64,000 nucleotides of DNA from NCBI GenBank assembly GCA_017621475.1, contig JAGATA010000029.1, positions 1 to 64,000 of the forward strand. The letters are read 5' to 3'. Source of the stretch: Clostridia bacterium. GTDB taxonomy: Bacteria > Bacillota > Clostridia > Oscillospirales > CAG-272. Below, in pieces: positions 13,001 to 19,854 of the stretch (its first letter is position 1; every line of letters begins with the position of its first letter). The notes under the pieces were generated by a model that saw only the letters and a list, made by a program, of their open reading frames with translations, did no database searches and was not told the origin of the DNA. Both the position numbers and the translations under genes were made by a program.

Positions 13001-14299
13001 ACATATACCTCCACGGGAAACGCGATGGTTACCGTTTCTTACAGCCAAGGAACGAACCTTACCTCCAAAATGACACAGGAGGAAAAGGATGCTATTACAT
13101 ATACCTTCTATGAGGACTCCGACGGCGACGGCACGTATGAAACTCTGCTCGGCTTGGATGCGCCGAAAAACGCGGGAAGATACGTTGTCCACGCATTCCT
13201 CGAATCTCAAAAATACGAGGCAGAGGGTCAGGCACTGTTCGTTATCTACAAAAAAGAGATACACATCGTTGCTATTGCCAACTGGCTCAAATACGTTACG
13301 ACGAGCGAGCTCGTAAGCTACGACGGCGTTATCGCCGAGCCGGGAGATATATACTTTGAAGGTGTTATAAGCGGCGAAACAGTTGCTCTTCAGGCAGGCG
13401 CTTCGTTTGGCTATGTTGATACGGGAAATCTGGGATACGCAGACGACGTAAACTACAACGACCAAAAGATAAAGATAACAAACACCGTTCTGAACTCTGC
13501 TTCGCAGGTCAACTATACGCTTACGGGTGTTGTTGACGGCGTTTGTTACGTTCCCGGTCAGATAGCTTATTCCTCAAGCGGAACGTTGTTCCGTAAGGAA
13601 GGCTCTAACACATCTCTTTGGAGAAAGTTCTATCCCGTTGAAGAAACGGATTATCTCACCTGGATAACAAGCGACGGCGCATTTACGGATAGCCGAGTGG
13701 ACTACCACTCCCCCGTGCCGAACGGTGCAAATGCCGAAAACGACTACAGCGGAGGTACGGTAGGTATCCACCGCGAATACGTGAAGCTGCGTACCACGGG
13801 CGACACGAGCGCGCGTTACTCCGTTGATATTGAGTTCGGCGCTATGCAGTACCAGTACACGAAAAGGGTCTGGAACGTAAACACCGGCGAATATGAAGGT
13901 GTTGAAGGCGAGTCCAAATGGAACGGACACAACGGCACCAATAATGCCGTAACGGTTACGAACCGTTCCAACTCCCAAATATATTATAAAGTTGAATTTG
14001 AAATAGACTTTATGTATGCGGCTATCACCGAAGGTGCGGACTCCGGCATACGTGCGGCATTGTTCGATACAAATGGCGCGCTTGTCGCGGGAACGCAAGT
14101 CGGCGAAAAAATAACGAGCACAAGCGGCAAAAGCGATGTTCAAGTTCTTCTTTCCGCGGCTCCGCCTGACCCGACAGGAGTGGGCACGGCACATTCCAAG
14201 ACGTATTTGCTTGTGCTTTCGGGCGTCCCCTCCTCTATAACGGAGGATAACAACATAAATTACACTAATGTTGGCTCTATCACGGTGACGATAATATAA
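10079..14299 (+). CDS. Giant secreted beta-helix surface protein
   Basis: A 1406-residue exported protein. The start is GTG, set by AAAGGAGG 9 bases upstream; a nearby ATG at 10072 is out of frame. Layout: signal peptide (about 1-30); right-handed beta-helix with repeats like TAYGG..AAGIGGG (about 35-400), as in carbohydrate-binding beta-helix proteins; mixed beta-rich region with a cadherin-like segment (about 640-745); an MBG-type repeat starting KIYDGNPVEPS (about 755) that resumes as APKNAGRYVVHAF (about 1025), split by a Tyr/Asn/Ser/Thr-rich stretch; and a C-terminal domain (about 1237-1406) with YSVDIEF and VTVTNRSN, shared with the five smaller downstream proteins. No LPxTG or transmembrane anchor is visible. 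Inferred role: core of a cell-surface structure. Confidence 0.75.
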   Translation: MNKKRALALCIIFAIALLLIPPFGINISAAYTISGGIVIIDEDLVAAEGNEFIIEGDVFSVTVIGDVDVSIIFNNVTIDRSADSAGTNVAGIYTAGQRLNWTRGYNSFYVPTCPLLITGGANVTARFDGTCTFKAGTSGWYAASDNTLLLDSTNRGGYAGIQVDGDSSLTISGAENLIAYGAYQTQNSSTSAGSGKPSGLTGTNNRGGGAGIGGGTSYTSPSAATSSYTQGTPGTIIIDNGNVTAYGGFQAAGIGGGTNSAATTNKIEINGGVVTAHGGAWAAGIGEGDSVDGAASNLFNSEENTYEVVINGGVVTAYGGYSAAAIGTTDAITNGNSFSVGTTSGLSITITGGNITATSGETSTDSLTAAIGAGQNTDMEDNSITIYNEAKIVAASFSRYAISNYGYSTDTPSVNIDPEGYVYLARFGSVTKERTFKVYAIHKNANGHFMYVPTASHDISDGSIDSATMPYYYAYDPGHVSSDGTRIGGFYLVDKDGANVVPSDYADNPEDYLYDKDTKRYYPTTIPAVSAYYDTETIIEEITVPGNYKAVAITLPNPNEYGGSYVLEVPQASGNPIYVLMQKDHPGVTSGEVENASQTHYSAGSNPPSEANSTPNITIDGTARPFTDLDVGIYEGGAAQPTLIPEFTDTVYGYTFYVPHGTERFWLDFSFASSYTDEYGNAVSAKIILLTLDGVNQGFDSGSTSILLSDLNIGSDGKANVWIKKTDTTIVSGSTKTVSYKVTIVVKDKYAFLLNVDALDKIYDGNPVEPSFTALLEGAGYSTTVEKGALTTTYSPKDTDSDGARGSLSLSYWYTVYYTISNVSIDENGTVTYTATFTYNTYNNSYTQDYTFTVDKDGNISSSAGTRYIDCPKNGNYYYRIAITYNNGNMTLQLQSSKNQSSWSTTNTSNLPLSVSVTHNFVTSTDLSAVESSLKDKIAANGTTSESTTFYGYKELGTAVYSVTLGSISDTYNVTYTSTGNAMVTVSYSQGTNLTSKMTQEEKDAITYTFYEDSDGDGTYETLLGLDAPKNAGRYVVHAFLESQKYEAEGQALFVIYKKEIHIVAIANWLKYVTTSELVSYDGVIAEPGDIYFEGVISGETVALQAGASFGYVDTGNLGYADDVNYNDQKIKITNTVLNSASQVNYTLTGVVDGVCYVPGQIAYSSSGTLFRKEGSNTSLWRKFYPVEETDYLTWITSDGAFTDSRVDYHSPVPNGANAENDYSGGTVGIHREYVKLRTTGDTSARYSVDIEFGAMQYQYTKRVWNVNTGEYEGVEGESKWNGHNGTNNAVTVTNRSNSQIYYKVEFEIDFMYAAITEGADSGIRAALFDTNGALVAGTQVGEKITSTSGKSDVQVLLSAAPPDPTGVGTAHSKTYLLVLSGVPSSITEDNNINYTNVGSITVTII

Positions 14300-14319
14300 C
14301 CGTAACCTCTTCCGACTTT

Positions 14320-14560
14320 AAAGCCTCCCTTGTGCAAAGGGAGGTGGCACGGCTATCCGTGACGGAGGGATTGTAAATTTGCTTTTATCCCTAAATGACA
14401 ATCCCTCACCGCCTATGGCGGAGCTCCCTTTACACAAGGGAGCCTACAGACCTCTTCCGTCAGCCTATGGCTGACACCTTCCCCAATTCGCTTACGCGGG
14501 AAAGGCTTAAATACTATCGGCTCTTTTGCCTTCCCCTTTGGGGAAGGGGGACCGCGGACG
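14320..14560. repeat. Family A palindromic repeats, several copies
   Basis: This intergenic stretch holds CTCCCTTGTGCAAAGGGAG, the inverted copy CTCCCTTTACACAAGGGAG, CCGTCAGCCTATGGCTGAC and TTCCCCTTTGGGGAA modules. They match the repeats at 105-235 and 21240-21375. The gap between the 10079 and 14645 genes contains nothing else recognisable. Confidence 0.75.
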
Positions 14561-14644
14561 GGGTCCTCAAATTGTGCGCAAGTACAGTTTGGGGTTCTCG
14601 GGGCGGTGGATGAGGTAAACTAAAAAAGAAAGGCAGATGATGGA

Positions 14645-15196
14645 ATGAAGCGAATATTTTCCTTGATATTGGCGTTTTGCTTTGTAATATTCGGCGGCAT
14701 TTCCGTTTCTGCCGCGAGCGTTGCAAACAATGCGACGGCTTACCCGGGTGGTGCTTCAAGCACCTCGGGCATCGGTGTTGCGGTAATATCCACTGTAAGC
14801 AGATACGCAATAGACGTAACTTTCAGCCAGACGGAGTTTACGCTCAACTCTCTTGTTTGGGATGTAAACAATCTTGAATACATCTTGGTGCAAAACCAGA
14901 GCTTTGAAGCAACACCCATAAACGTGACGGTGACAAACTATTCCGACAAGCCGATTTTGGCTTGGGGAAGTGCCACCCCCAACACGGCTGTGGAGATACA
15001 CTCCATAGAACCCACTTACACGGTGGATAACAAGCTTACCATCCCAGGCGTTGTTCCCGATGGCATTGCGAACAACACGAACGGTGTGAACGGCAAGATG
15101 GCTTATTACATCAACGTTCCTGCGGGATGGTCGCCCCCGAGCCTTTCTGGCAGTGTTGTTATCGGTGCGATATCCGTGTATTTGGCAAAACCCTAA
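14645..15196 (+). CDS. Small secreted protein of the shared-domain family (paralogue 1)
   Basis: A 183-residue exported protein with a signal peptide (about 1-24, ending near VSA). The mature part is one beta-rich domain bearing the locus signature: SRYAIDVTF (about 57-65), W-D-V...L-E-Y, VTVTNYSDKPI, and a closing IGAISVYL strand. No anchor, cysteine pair or catalytic motif is seen. It is the second protein in the locus with this domain, after the C-terminus of the 1406-residue protein. Repeats lie on both sides, so it may have its own promoter. Function unknown; a structural subunit is an inference. Confidence 0.7.
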   Translation: MKRIFSLILAFCFVIFGGISVSAASVANNATAYPGGASSTSGIGVAVISTVSRYAIDVTFSQTEFTLNSLVWDVNNLEYILVQNQSFEATPINVTVTNYSDKPILAWGSATPNTAVEIHSIEPTYTVDNKLTIPGVVPDGIANNTNGVNGKMAYYINVPAGWSPPSLSGSVVIGAISVYLAKP

Positions 15197-15224
15197 AGGC
15201 TCTCTCTTGGGAGCGAAGATTGGC

Positions 15225-15355
15225 GATACCTCACCCGTCACGAAAAATCGTGACACCCTCCCCATAAGGGAGGGGCCCGCGGCGCAATATCTTTTTGCGG
15301 TGCAAACCGCCCTTCCACGAAGACCGGGGAAGGTGGCAACCGTAGGTTGACGGAT
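15225..15355. repeat. Family A palindromic repeats
   Basis: GTCACGAAAAATCGTGAC, CCTCCCCATAAGGGAGG and a CCTTCC...GGAAGG pair, ending in TGACGGATGAGG. The same closing module occurs near 21360. The rest of the 15197-15461 gap holds only the ribosome site of the next gene. Confidence 0.7.
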
Positions 15356-15461
15356 GAGGCTGATTGCATACAAAAACTCGATTATACGAAACGGCAAAAC
15401 CGTTTTCTTATAATACAACAAAAACAAAAAAACAAATAAAAATTTTAAATGGAGGAAAAAA

Positions 15462-16046
15462 ATGAAAAAACTTATTTCTATTATTCTTTCTCTCGCACTC
15501 GTTGCTTGCATGTTCGCAATGAACGTTGGCGCGGCTCTTGTTGTTGGTGATAACGATAGCAATACGGCTCTTAGTGCCGGTGATGGTGCTACAGATATTC
15601 CTGCAAATTCTAGTCTTTCTTCTGATGTCACACTTACGGTTGGAACTGTAAATCATAGATATGCAGTTGACGTTACATTCCAAACCATGGCAATCAATGC
15701 TGGCGATGTTACATGGAATGTAACTACAGCAAAGTATGAATTGGCAAATGATGTTACAGCAACATCTTGGGATATTACTGTTGTTAACTATTCGGATATG
15801 GCTGTTACAGCTACAGCTGCTATAACAGAAACAAATTTAAAGTAAGGAATGACCGTTGCATTTGACGGTGCTAATTCCTTGCCTTTAAATGCAGTAACAG
15901 TTGGCGATACAGATGGTGAAAGTGGTACTATGAAAGTTAAGGCTTCTAGCTCTGATTGGAATGCAACTATTAATGCATATATAAAAGATGGCCAGCTCAC
16001 CGATGTAAAAATTGCGAAAATTACGGTAACAATCAGCAAGCCTTAA
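15462..16046 (+). pseudogene. Shared-domain secreted protein interrupted by one in-frame TAA (paralogue 2)
   Basis: Codons 1-127 (15462-15842) encode a signal peptide (about 1-25) and the first half of the shared domain (NHRYAVDVTF, T-W-N-V, VVNYSDMAV). A TAA at 15843-15845 follows. The same frame then continues without shift through GMTVAFDG to a natural closing strand KITVTISKP and stop at 16046. Read through, the product would be about 194 residues, close to the 191-residue paralogue at 16102. AGGA ribosome-site and leader sequences are intact. It could be a recent nonsense mutation, a sequencing error, or a stop that is read through. The downstream ATG at 15849 has no signal peptide. Confidence 0.75.
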
Positions 16047-16101
16047 TCAATAATTCCGCATTATAATTTTCAAAAACAAAATTTTATCAGGAGGTAATAC
16101 T

Positions 16102-16677
16102 ATGAAAAAAATCATTTCTATTCTCGTTGCTGTGATGATGATCGTTTCTCTCTTTGCTGTACCTGCATTTGCTTATGATATCGATGCTAGCTCCGGCAAC
16201 GATACTTATGAAGGTGCTATAAAAGACGCTTTCGGCGGCAGCACATCCGCGGACGTTCAGATCCAGATCAATGGTGACGTTAACCACAGATATGCTGTTG
16301 ATATCACGTTCGATGCGCAGATATTCACGCTTAGCACGGGTGCTACTTGGCATCCCGAAAGACACGAATACATCCACGACCTTCCTGTTACTTGGAACGG
16401 TGAAGGTACTGTTACTGTAGCAAACCACTCCGATATGCCCATTACATATGAAGCAACGGCAGCGGTTACTACGGACGAATACGGTCCCCTCTCCATCGTA
16501 TTCAACGGTGCAGCTACATACGCTCCCATTCCTGAAACCAGAATTGAAGGATGCACGGTTGGCGGCGTTGCTCCTAAAGGTGATTTTACATACGGTGTAG
16601 TTGGTACACCTATCGTTGCACAGCTCGCTGCTACAAAGCTCGGTACTGTAACAGTAACGGTTGATGCTGTTGACTAA
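16102..16677 (+). CDS. Small secreted protein of the shared-domain family (paralogue 3)
   Basis: A 191-residue exported protein with a strong ribosome site (AGGAGGTAAT) and signal peptide (about 1-23, PAFA then YDI). The mature region is the shared beta domain: ADVQIQI, NHRYAVDITF (about 60), A-T-W...H-E-Y, VTVANHSDMPI and closing LGTVTVTVDAVD. It is the closest relative of the interrupted gene just upstream. No anchor or sortase signal. Probably an extracellular structural or adhesive subunit, by inference from the locus. Confidence 0.72.
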   Translation: MKKIISILVAVMMIVSLFAVPAFAYDIDASSGNDTYEGAIKDAFGGSTSADVQIQINGDVNHRYAVDITFDAQIFTLSTGATWHPERHEYIHDLPVTWNGEGTVTVANHSDMPITYEATAAVTTDEYGPLSIVFNGAATYAPIPETRIEGCTVGGVAPKGDFTYGVVGTPIVAQLAATKLGTVTVTVDAVD

Positions 16678-16691
16678 TGAATTTTACAAAT

Positions 16692-16721
16692 TATGTCGTG
16701 CGGGGAACCCCGCATGACATA
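16692..16721 (+). terminator. GC-rich hairpin between paralogues
   Basis: A 14-bp stem with one G-U pair (TATGTCGTGCGGGG / CCCCGCATGACATA) and a 2-nt loop, not followed by a clear T-run. A second small hairpin, TGTTGA...TCAACA, follows. It may protect or partly terminate the upstream message. Confidence 0.5.
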
Positions 16722-16806
16722 GATTGTTGAGATAATTTTCAACAACCTCTGCCATGCGGGGTATTCGCAGACAACCTACTAAAATACGCAGAAAGGAGAA
16801 GACTTT

Positions 16807-17412
16807 ATGAGGACGATTTTCGCAAAACGTTTTTTTTGCAAGATACTTGCTGTTTTTTTGTCGGTTTGCGTGATGATATTTTCAGCGAATCTTCTCATTT
16901 TTGCGGGGTGGGAACACGGTGCGTCGAACGACGTGCTTATTCAGATCCTCGGCGATTGCAAGGGCGGTTACCGCTATTCTGTTGATATTATTTATTACAG
17001 CATGACTTTTTCTTTTGACGTGCGTTCTTATGAAACAAACGTTGCCACGGGCGAAACTTACATCGCAAGCGGCGTTTGGCATATGGATGAAAACGAACTC
17101 TCTGATGTAGAGCTTTACGTGGAAAACCACGCGGACACTCCTATCCGCGTTACAGCTTTTGTAGATCAGGCGGATTTTGACAAGTGTAAGACGAACGTTT
17201 TGCGCGAAGGCTTGCAGAGCGAGTATCTGCCTGCGTGCGAACTTACAAGCGGCGGCGTTGTTGTCAGCCGCGGCACAATGACACTTGAGCTTGAAAATGT
17301 CCCCCATGTGGGTTTTTTCAAGGGTGAAAAACAATTTTACGTTACCGTTTACGTTGTTCCCACAAGCGGAGAAACAACTTCGGGCCGCTATTTTAATTCT
17401 AAATTCAAATGA
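16807..17412 (+). CDS. Secreted protein of the shared-domain family (paralogue 4)
   Basis: A 201-residue exported protein with ribosome site GAAAGGAG and a long signal peptide (about 1-36). The mature part again shows the shared pattern: NDVLIQI, YRYSVDIIYY, then VELYVENHADTPIRV and a closing strand QFYVTVYVV. It is more divergent than the two paralogues upstream and contains two cysteines (near 126 and 143) that could pair outside the cell. No anchor is visible. A perfect hairpin follows at 17416. Role unknown beyond membership of this surface locus. Confidence 0.68.
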   Translation: MRTIFAKRFFCKILAVFLSVCVMIFSANLLIFAGWEHGASNDVLIQILGDCKGGYRYSVDIIYYSMTFSFDVRSYETNVATGETYIASGVWHMDENELSDVELYVENHADTPIRVTAFVDQADFDKCKTNVLREGLQSEYLPACELTSGGVVVSRGTMTLELENVPHVGFFKGEKQFYVTVYVVPTSGETTSGRYFNSKFK

Positions 17413-17415
17413 TGA

Positions 17416-17449
17416 AAATTCTTGCGCAAATGCATCCGCGCAAGAATTT
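17416..17449 (+). terminator. Perfect 12-bp hairpin after paralogue 4
   Basis: AAATTCTTGCGC and GCGCAAGAATTT flank a 10-nt loop. The T-run is short, so it may be a weak terminator or a message-stabilising hairpin between 16807 and 17491. Confidence 0.55.
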
Positions 17450-17490
17450 AAAGGATGAACCTAAAAACGATGGAAAGAGGTGTTGCACAA

Positions 17491-18360
17491 ATGAATAGAA
17501 TATTTAATAAGGCAAGATCTCTTTGCGCCGTTTTGCTTTCGGGCGCTCTCGCTTTTTCCGGCGCTGCGAGGGTTCACGCAGAGGAAACCACCGCAACGAC
17601 CGCGGCGGTCACCGCACAAACCACCGTAGCTGCAACAACTGCGGCACTTATCGAAACCACGTCTACTGTTGCCACTGCTGCAACCACAAGTGAAGCCGCG
17701 TTAATAACGACGGCAACAACTGTTCCTGCGACCACAACTAACGCAACCGCTACAACCACACAAAGTGTTTTGGCGACAACCACGGCGGCGGTTATCGTTC
17801 CTCCCGTCCAAACCTTGGCAGGCTCTGAAAGCTATGTTTATAACGTAACGATAACTTTTGGCTCTTTTGATTTCTACTACGACTATGGAACGTGGGATTC
17901 TCAAAACCTTAAATACTCGGCAAACCAATCCAGCACGAACCCTGCCGCAGGTACGGTTAATACCTTCCCGGGTTGGTACGGATTTGACGGCACGGCGAAT
18001 AAAATAAGCGTTGAAAATTCTTCTACCGCCGGCGGAGTGCAGGTGACCGTGCAATATGCGGATACACCGCTTGCGGGTGACACCACGGACAATATAGCGT
18101 TTCCGCTTTTGCCCGACTCCGTTACGATGTCCTGCTATGACAATGCGGCTTTTACAATGCCTGCTTCGGGTGCGTTCGAAAACGGTTGCAGTTTCCCTGT
18201 AGCAGGGCTTGATGCCGCCCTGCAACCCACGATAAAGGATATTTACGTTTCGTTCAGCGGTAAACCGTTGAATACGGACGGAACAAATTTTGTAAGCGCG
18301 CAGACAAAGAGAATCGGCTATATCACGCTGACGGTATCTCTGCCCGATGCGGTTCAATGA
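17491..18360 (+). CDS. Secreted protein with Thr/Ala-rich stalk and shared domain (paralogue 5)
   Basis: A 289-residue exported protein. ATG 17491 is chosen over 17455 because AAAGAGG lies about 11 bases upstream and the signal peptide (about 1-30, ending VHA) starts there. Residues about 31-105 are a low-complexity stalk of Thr, Ala and Val, likely extended and possibly O-glycosylated. The remainder is a larger version of the shared domain: YNVTITFGSF, GTWDSQNLKY, KISVENSS and closing RIGYITLTVSL. The stop is 7 bp before the start of the membrane protein at 18368, implying coupled translation. Confidence 0.7.
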   Translation: MNRIFNKARSLCAVLLSGALAFSGAARVHAEETTATTAAVTAQTTVAATTAALIETTSTVATAATTSEAALITTATTVPATTTNATATTTQSVLATTTAAVIVPPVQTLAGSESYVYNVTITFGSFDFYYDYGTWDSQNLKYSANQSSTNPAAGTVNTFPGWYGFDGTANKISVENSSTAGGVQVTVQYADTPLAGDTTDNIAFPLLPDSVTMSCYDNAAFTMPASGAFENGCSFPVAGLDAALQPTIKDIYVSFSGKPLNTDGTNFVSAQTKRIGYITLTVSLPDAVQ

Positions 18361-18367
18361 GGATAAA

Positions 18368-18913
18368 ATGAAAAAACAGACTTTATGTTATACTTCAATA
18401 AAAAGAATAGTGCTCTTTTCGCTCATAGCGGCGCTCGTTATCGCCGCAGCTGTGGCGGCATTCGTTATGCTCGTTTCCATAGAGCCTGCGTTTTTTGATG
18501 AAAACGCTGTTGTCGGCTCTCCCACCGAGATTTTGCCCGATGGCGCAACGTACAAACTCTTTCAAGCGGAGGGAATTTGCGATGCGGCGCTTTGTGAGCT
18601 GCCCAAGGTAACGGACGGAAAAGACGTTCACCTTTACCTTACCAGCCCCGAAACAAACAGCGTTTACATCCGTGCGGAAATATACACTGTGGCATTTGTG
18701 CGCGATGCGAGCGGCAACGTGACGGATTATTACCACGATGAGCTTTTGGGCAGAACAAACTTTATCCGCCCCGGCGAATACGTGGAAACGCTTACGCTTG
18801 ATGATAAGCTGGGGGAAGATGAAACCTACGCTATGATAAAGATAGCTACCTACAACATTGATGACGGCACAAGCAACGGAACTTTCTTTGTGAATACGAT
18901 ACTTTATAAATGA
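18368..18913 (+). CDS. Single-pass membrane protein with an extracellular Ig-like domain
   Basis: A 181-residue protein with a short basic N-terminus, one membrane helix (about 14-38) and an extracellular domain of about 140 residues. The domain pattern (VHLYLTSPETNSVYI, then GRTNFIRPGEYVETL and a late Y-A-M-I-K strand) resembles the C-terminal domain of the protein at 8538, so the locus is bounded by two anchored proteins of one type. Start 18368 follows GAGG by 5 bases; an earlier ATG at 18347 overlaps the upstream gene and lacks a ribosome site. It is the last gene of the locus, with a terminator at 18912-18939. Function unknown. Confidence 0.7.
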   Translation: MKKQTLCYTSIKRIVLFSLIAALVIAAAVAAFVMLVSIEPAFFDENAVVGSPTEILPDGATYKLFQAEGICDAALCELPKVTDGKDVHLYLTSPETNSVYIRAEIYTVAFVRDASGNVTDYYHDELLGRTNFIRPGEYVETLTLDDKLGEDETYAMIKIATYNIDDGTSNGTFFVNTILYK

Positions 18914-18939
18914 AAAAATCGGCGTGAGCCGATTTTTTC
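18912..18939. terminator. Bidirectional intrinsic terminator
   Basis: Perfect stem GAAAAAATCGGC-GTGA-GCCGATTTTTTC between the convergent surface locus and the AraC-type regulator gene. Confidence 0.85.
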
Positions 18940-19753
18940 ATTTATTATTTTGCACCGCTTCTTTGCGGTATTTTCCCGGGGAGATGCCGGTTATGCGTTT
19001 GAATTGGCGCGAAAAATGGCATACGTCGTAATAATGCAACTCTTCTGCTATCTCCTCCAGCGAAAGCGAGGAGGAGCAGAGCAGGAATTTTGCTTTGTTC
19101 ACACGCGCATTTGCAACGTAATCGGAGTAGGAAATCCCAACGTCGCGCGCAAAAAGCCTGCCAAGGTAATCCGCAGAATAAGAGAACTGCGCTGAAAAAT
19201 AGGAAAGCGAGGGCGCGCTTTCGGGAGAAGTGTTGACTCTGTCGCACATTTTTTGAACCATTTCGGTTTTGTTTTCACCTTGTTCGCCGTCGCGCATAAC
19301 GGGAAAGAGGGAGAAGTATTCCGCAAGAGCTGCACGAAAGACCGTTACGGCAAGTGCTTTTTGGGCGGCATTGTACAAGCGGACAACGCGGCGCAAAAGA
19401 CCGCAAAAATACACAAGGTCGCTTACCGCGCGGTATATCAAGGGGAAAGCACCGTCGCAATACGGCGCAAGCGCCCCCTGAGGCGCGGAAAAATGAACGT
19501 TCATTATCGTGAACGGATGGTCAATGTCATGCTCGCCGATGTAATGCGTGTTCGGCAGGAGCAAAAGGCAAGCTCCCTTGGTTACTTCGAACGTTTTTTC
19601 CCCCGCGATTATGCGCCCCTTTCCTTGCGCAACTAGCCAAAGATCGAAATCGTAAAAGCCTTTTTTGCCCGTGTCCCAATGCCAGCTCCTGCTGCATTCC
19701 GTAATGCCGCAGGAATTTATCTTTATGCTATCTAAAAAATCTAAAGTATTCAT
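18938..19753 (-). CDS. AraC-family transcriptional regulator
   Basis: A 271-residue regulator with an N-terminal cupin sensing domain (about 15-95, with H-W-D-T-G, G-x-G-x-I and LLLPNTHYIGEHD) and a C-terminal double helix-turn-helix (about 170-265, ending FKRITGISPGKYRKE). Such proteins usually respond to a sugar. The start is uncertain: ATG 19753 has no ribosome site and would sit at the predicted transcription start, so translation may be leaderless; TTG 19768 is the alternative. It is divergent from the fucose-isomerase-like gene, which is its most likely target. The promoter holds a perfect palindrome. Confidence 0.82.
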   Translation of the reverse strand: MNTLDFLDSIKINSCGITECSRSWHWDTGKKGFYDFDLWLVAQGKGRIIAGEKTFEVTKGACLLLLPNTHYIGEHDIDHPFTIMNVHFSAPQGALAPYCDGAFPLIYRAVSDLVYFCGLLRRVVRLYNAAQKALAVTVFRAALAEYFSLFPVMRDGEQGENKTEMVQKMCDRVNTSPESAPSLSYFSAQFSYSADYLGRLFARDVGISYSDYVANARVNKAKFLLCSSSLSLEEIAEELHYYDVCHFSRQFKRITGISPGKYRKEAVQNNK

Positions 19754-19759
19754 ACCGTA

Positions 19760-19788
19760 ATCGTACAATAATTGTACGGTTTTGTCAA
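19760..19788 (-). promoter_or_regulatory. AraC-gene promoter with embedded perfect palindrome
   Basis: On the minus strand TTGACA (19788-19783) is followed by a 17-bp spacer and TACGAT (19765-19760). The spacer and -10 region overlap a perfect 17-bp palindrome, CGTACAAT-A-ATTGTACG (19762-19778). A bound dimer would block this promoter, suggesting autorepression or control of both divergent genes. Confidence 0.55.
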
Positions 19789-19854
19789 TGGAATTTTTAC
19801 GTTTTTTATGTTTTAATAAAAATATAAACGCAATGCGTATAAAGGAGTTTATTT

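Noticed and set aside
15843-15845. Stop-codon reassignment
   Set aside because: TAA ends many intact genes in the window, so the code is standard; only this gene is interrupted.
14645-18360. TasA/camelysin biofilm fibre operon
   Set aside because: Small exported beta proteins are arranged similarly, but there is no SipW signal peptidase and the sequence signature differs.
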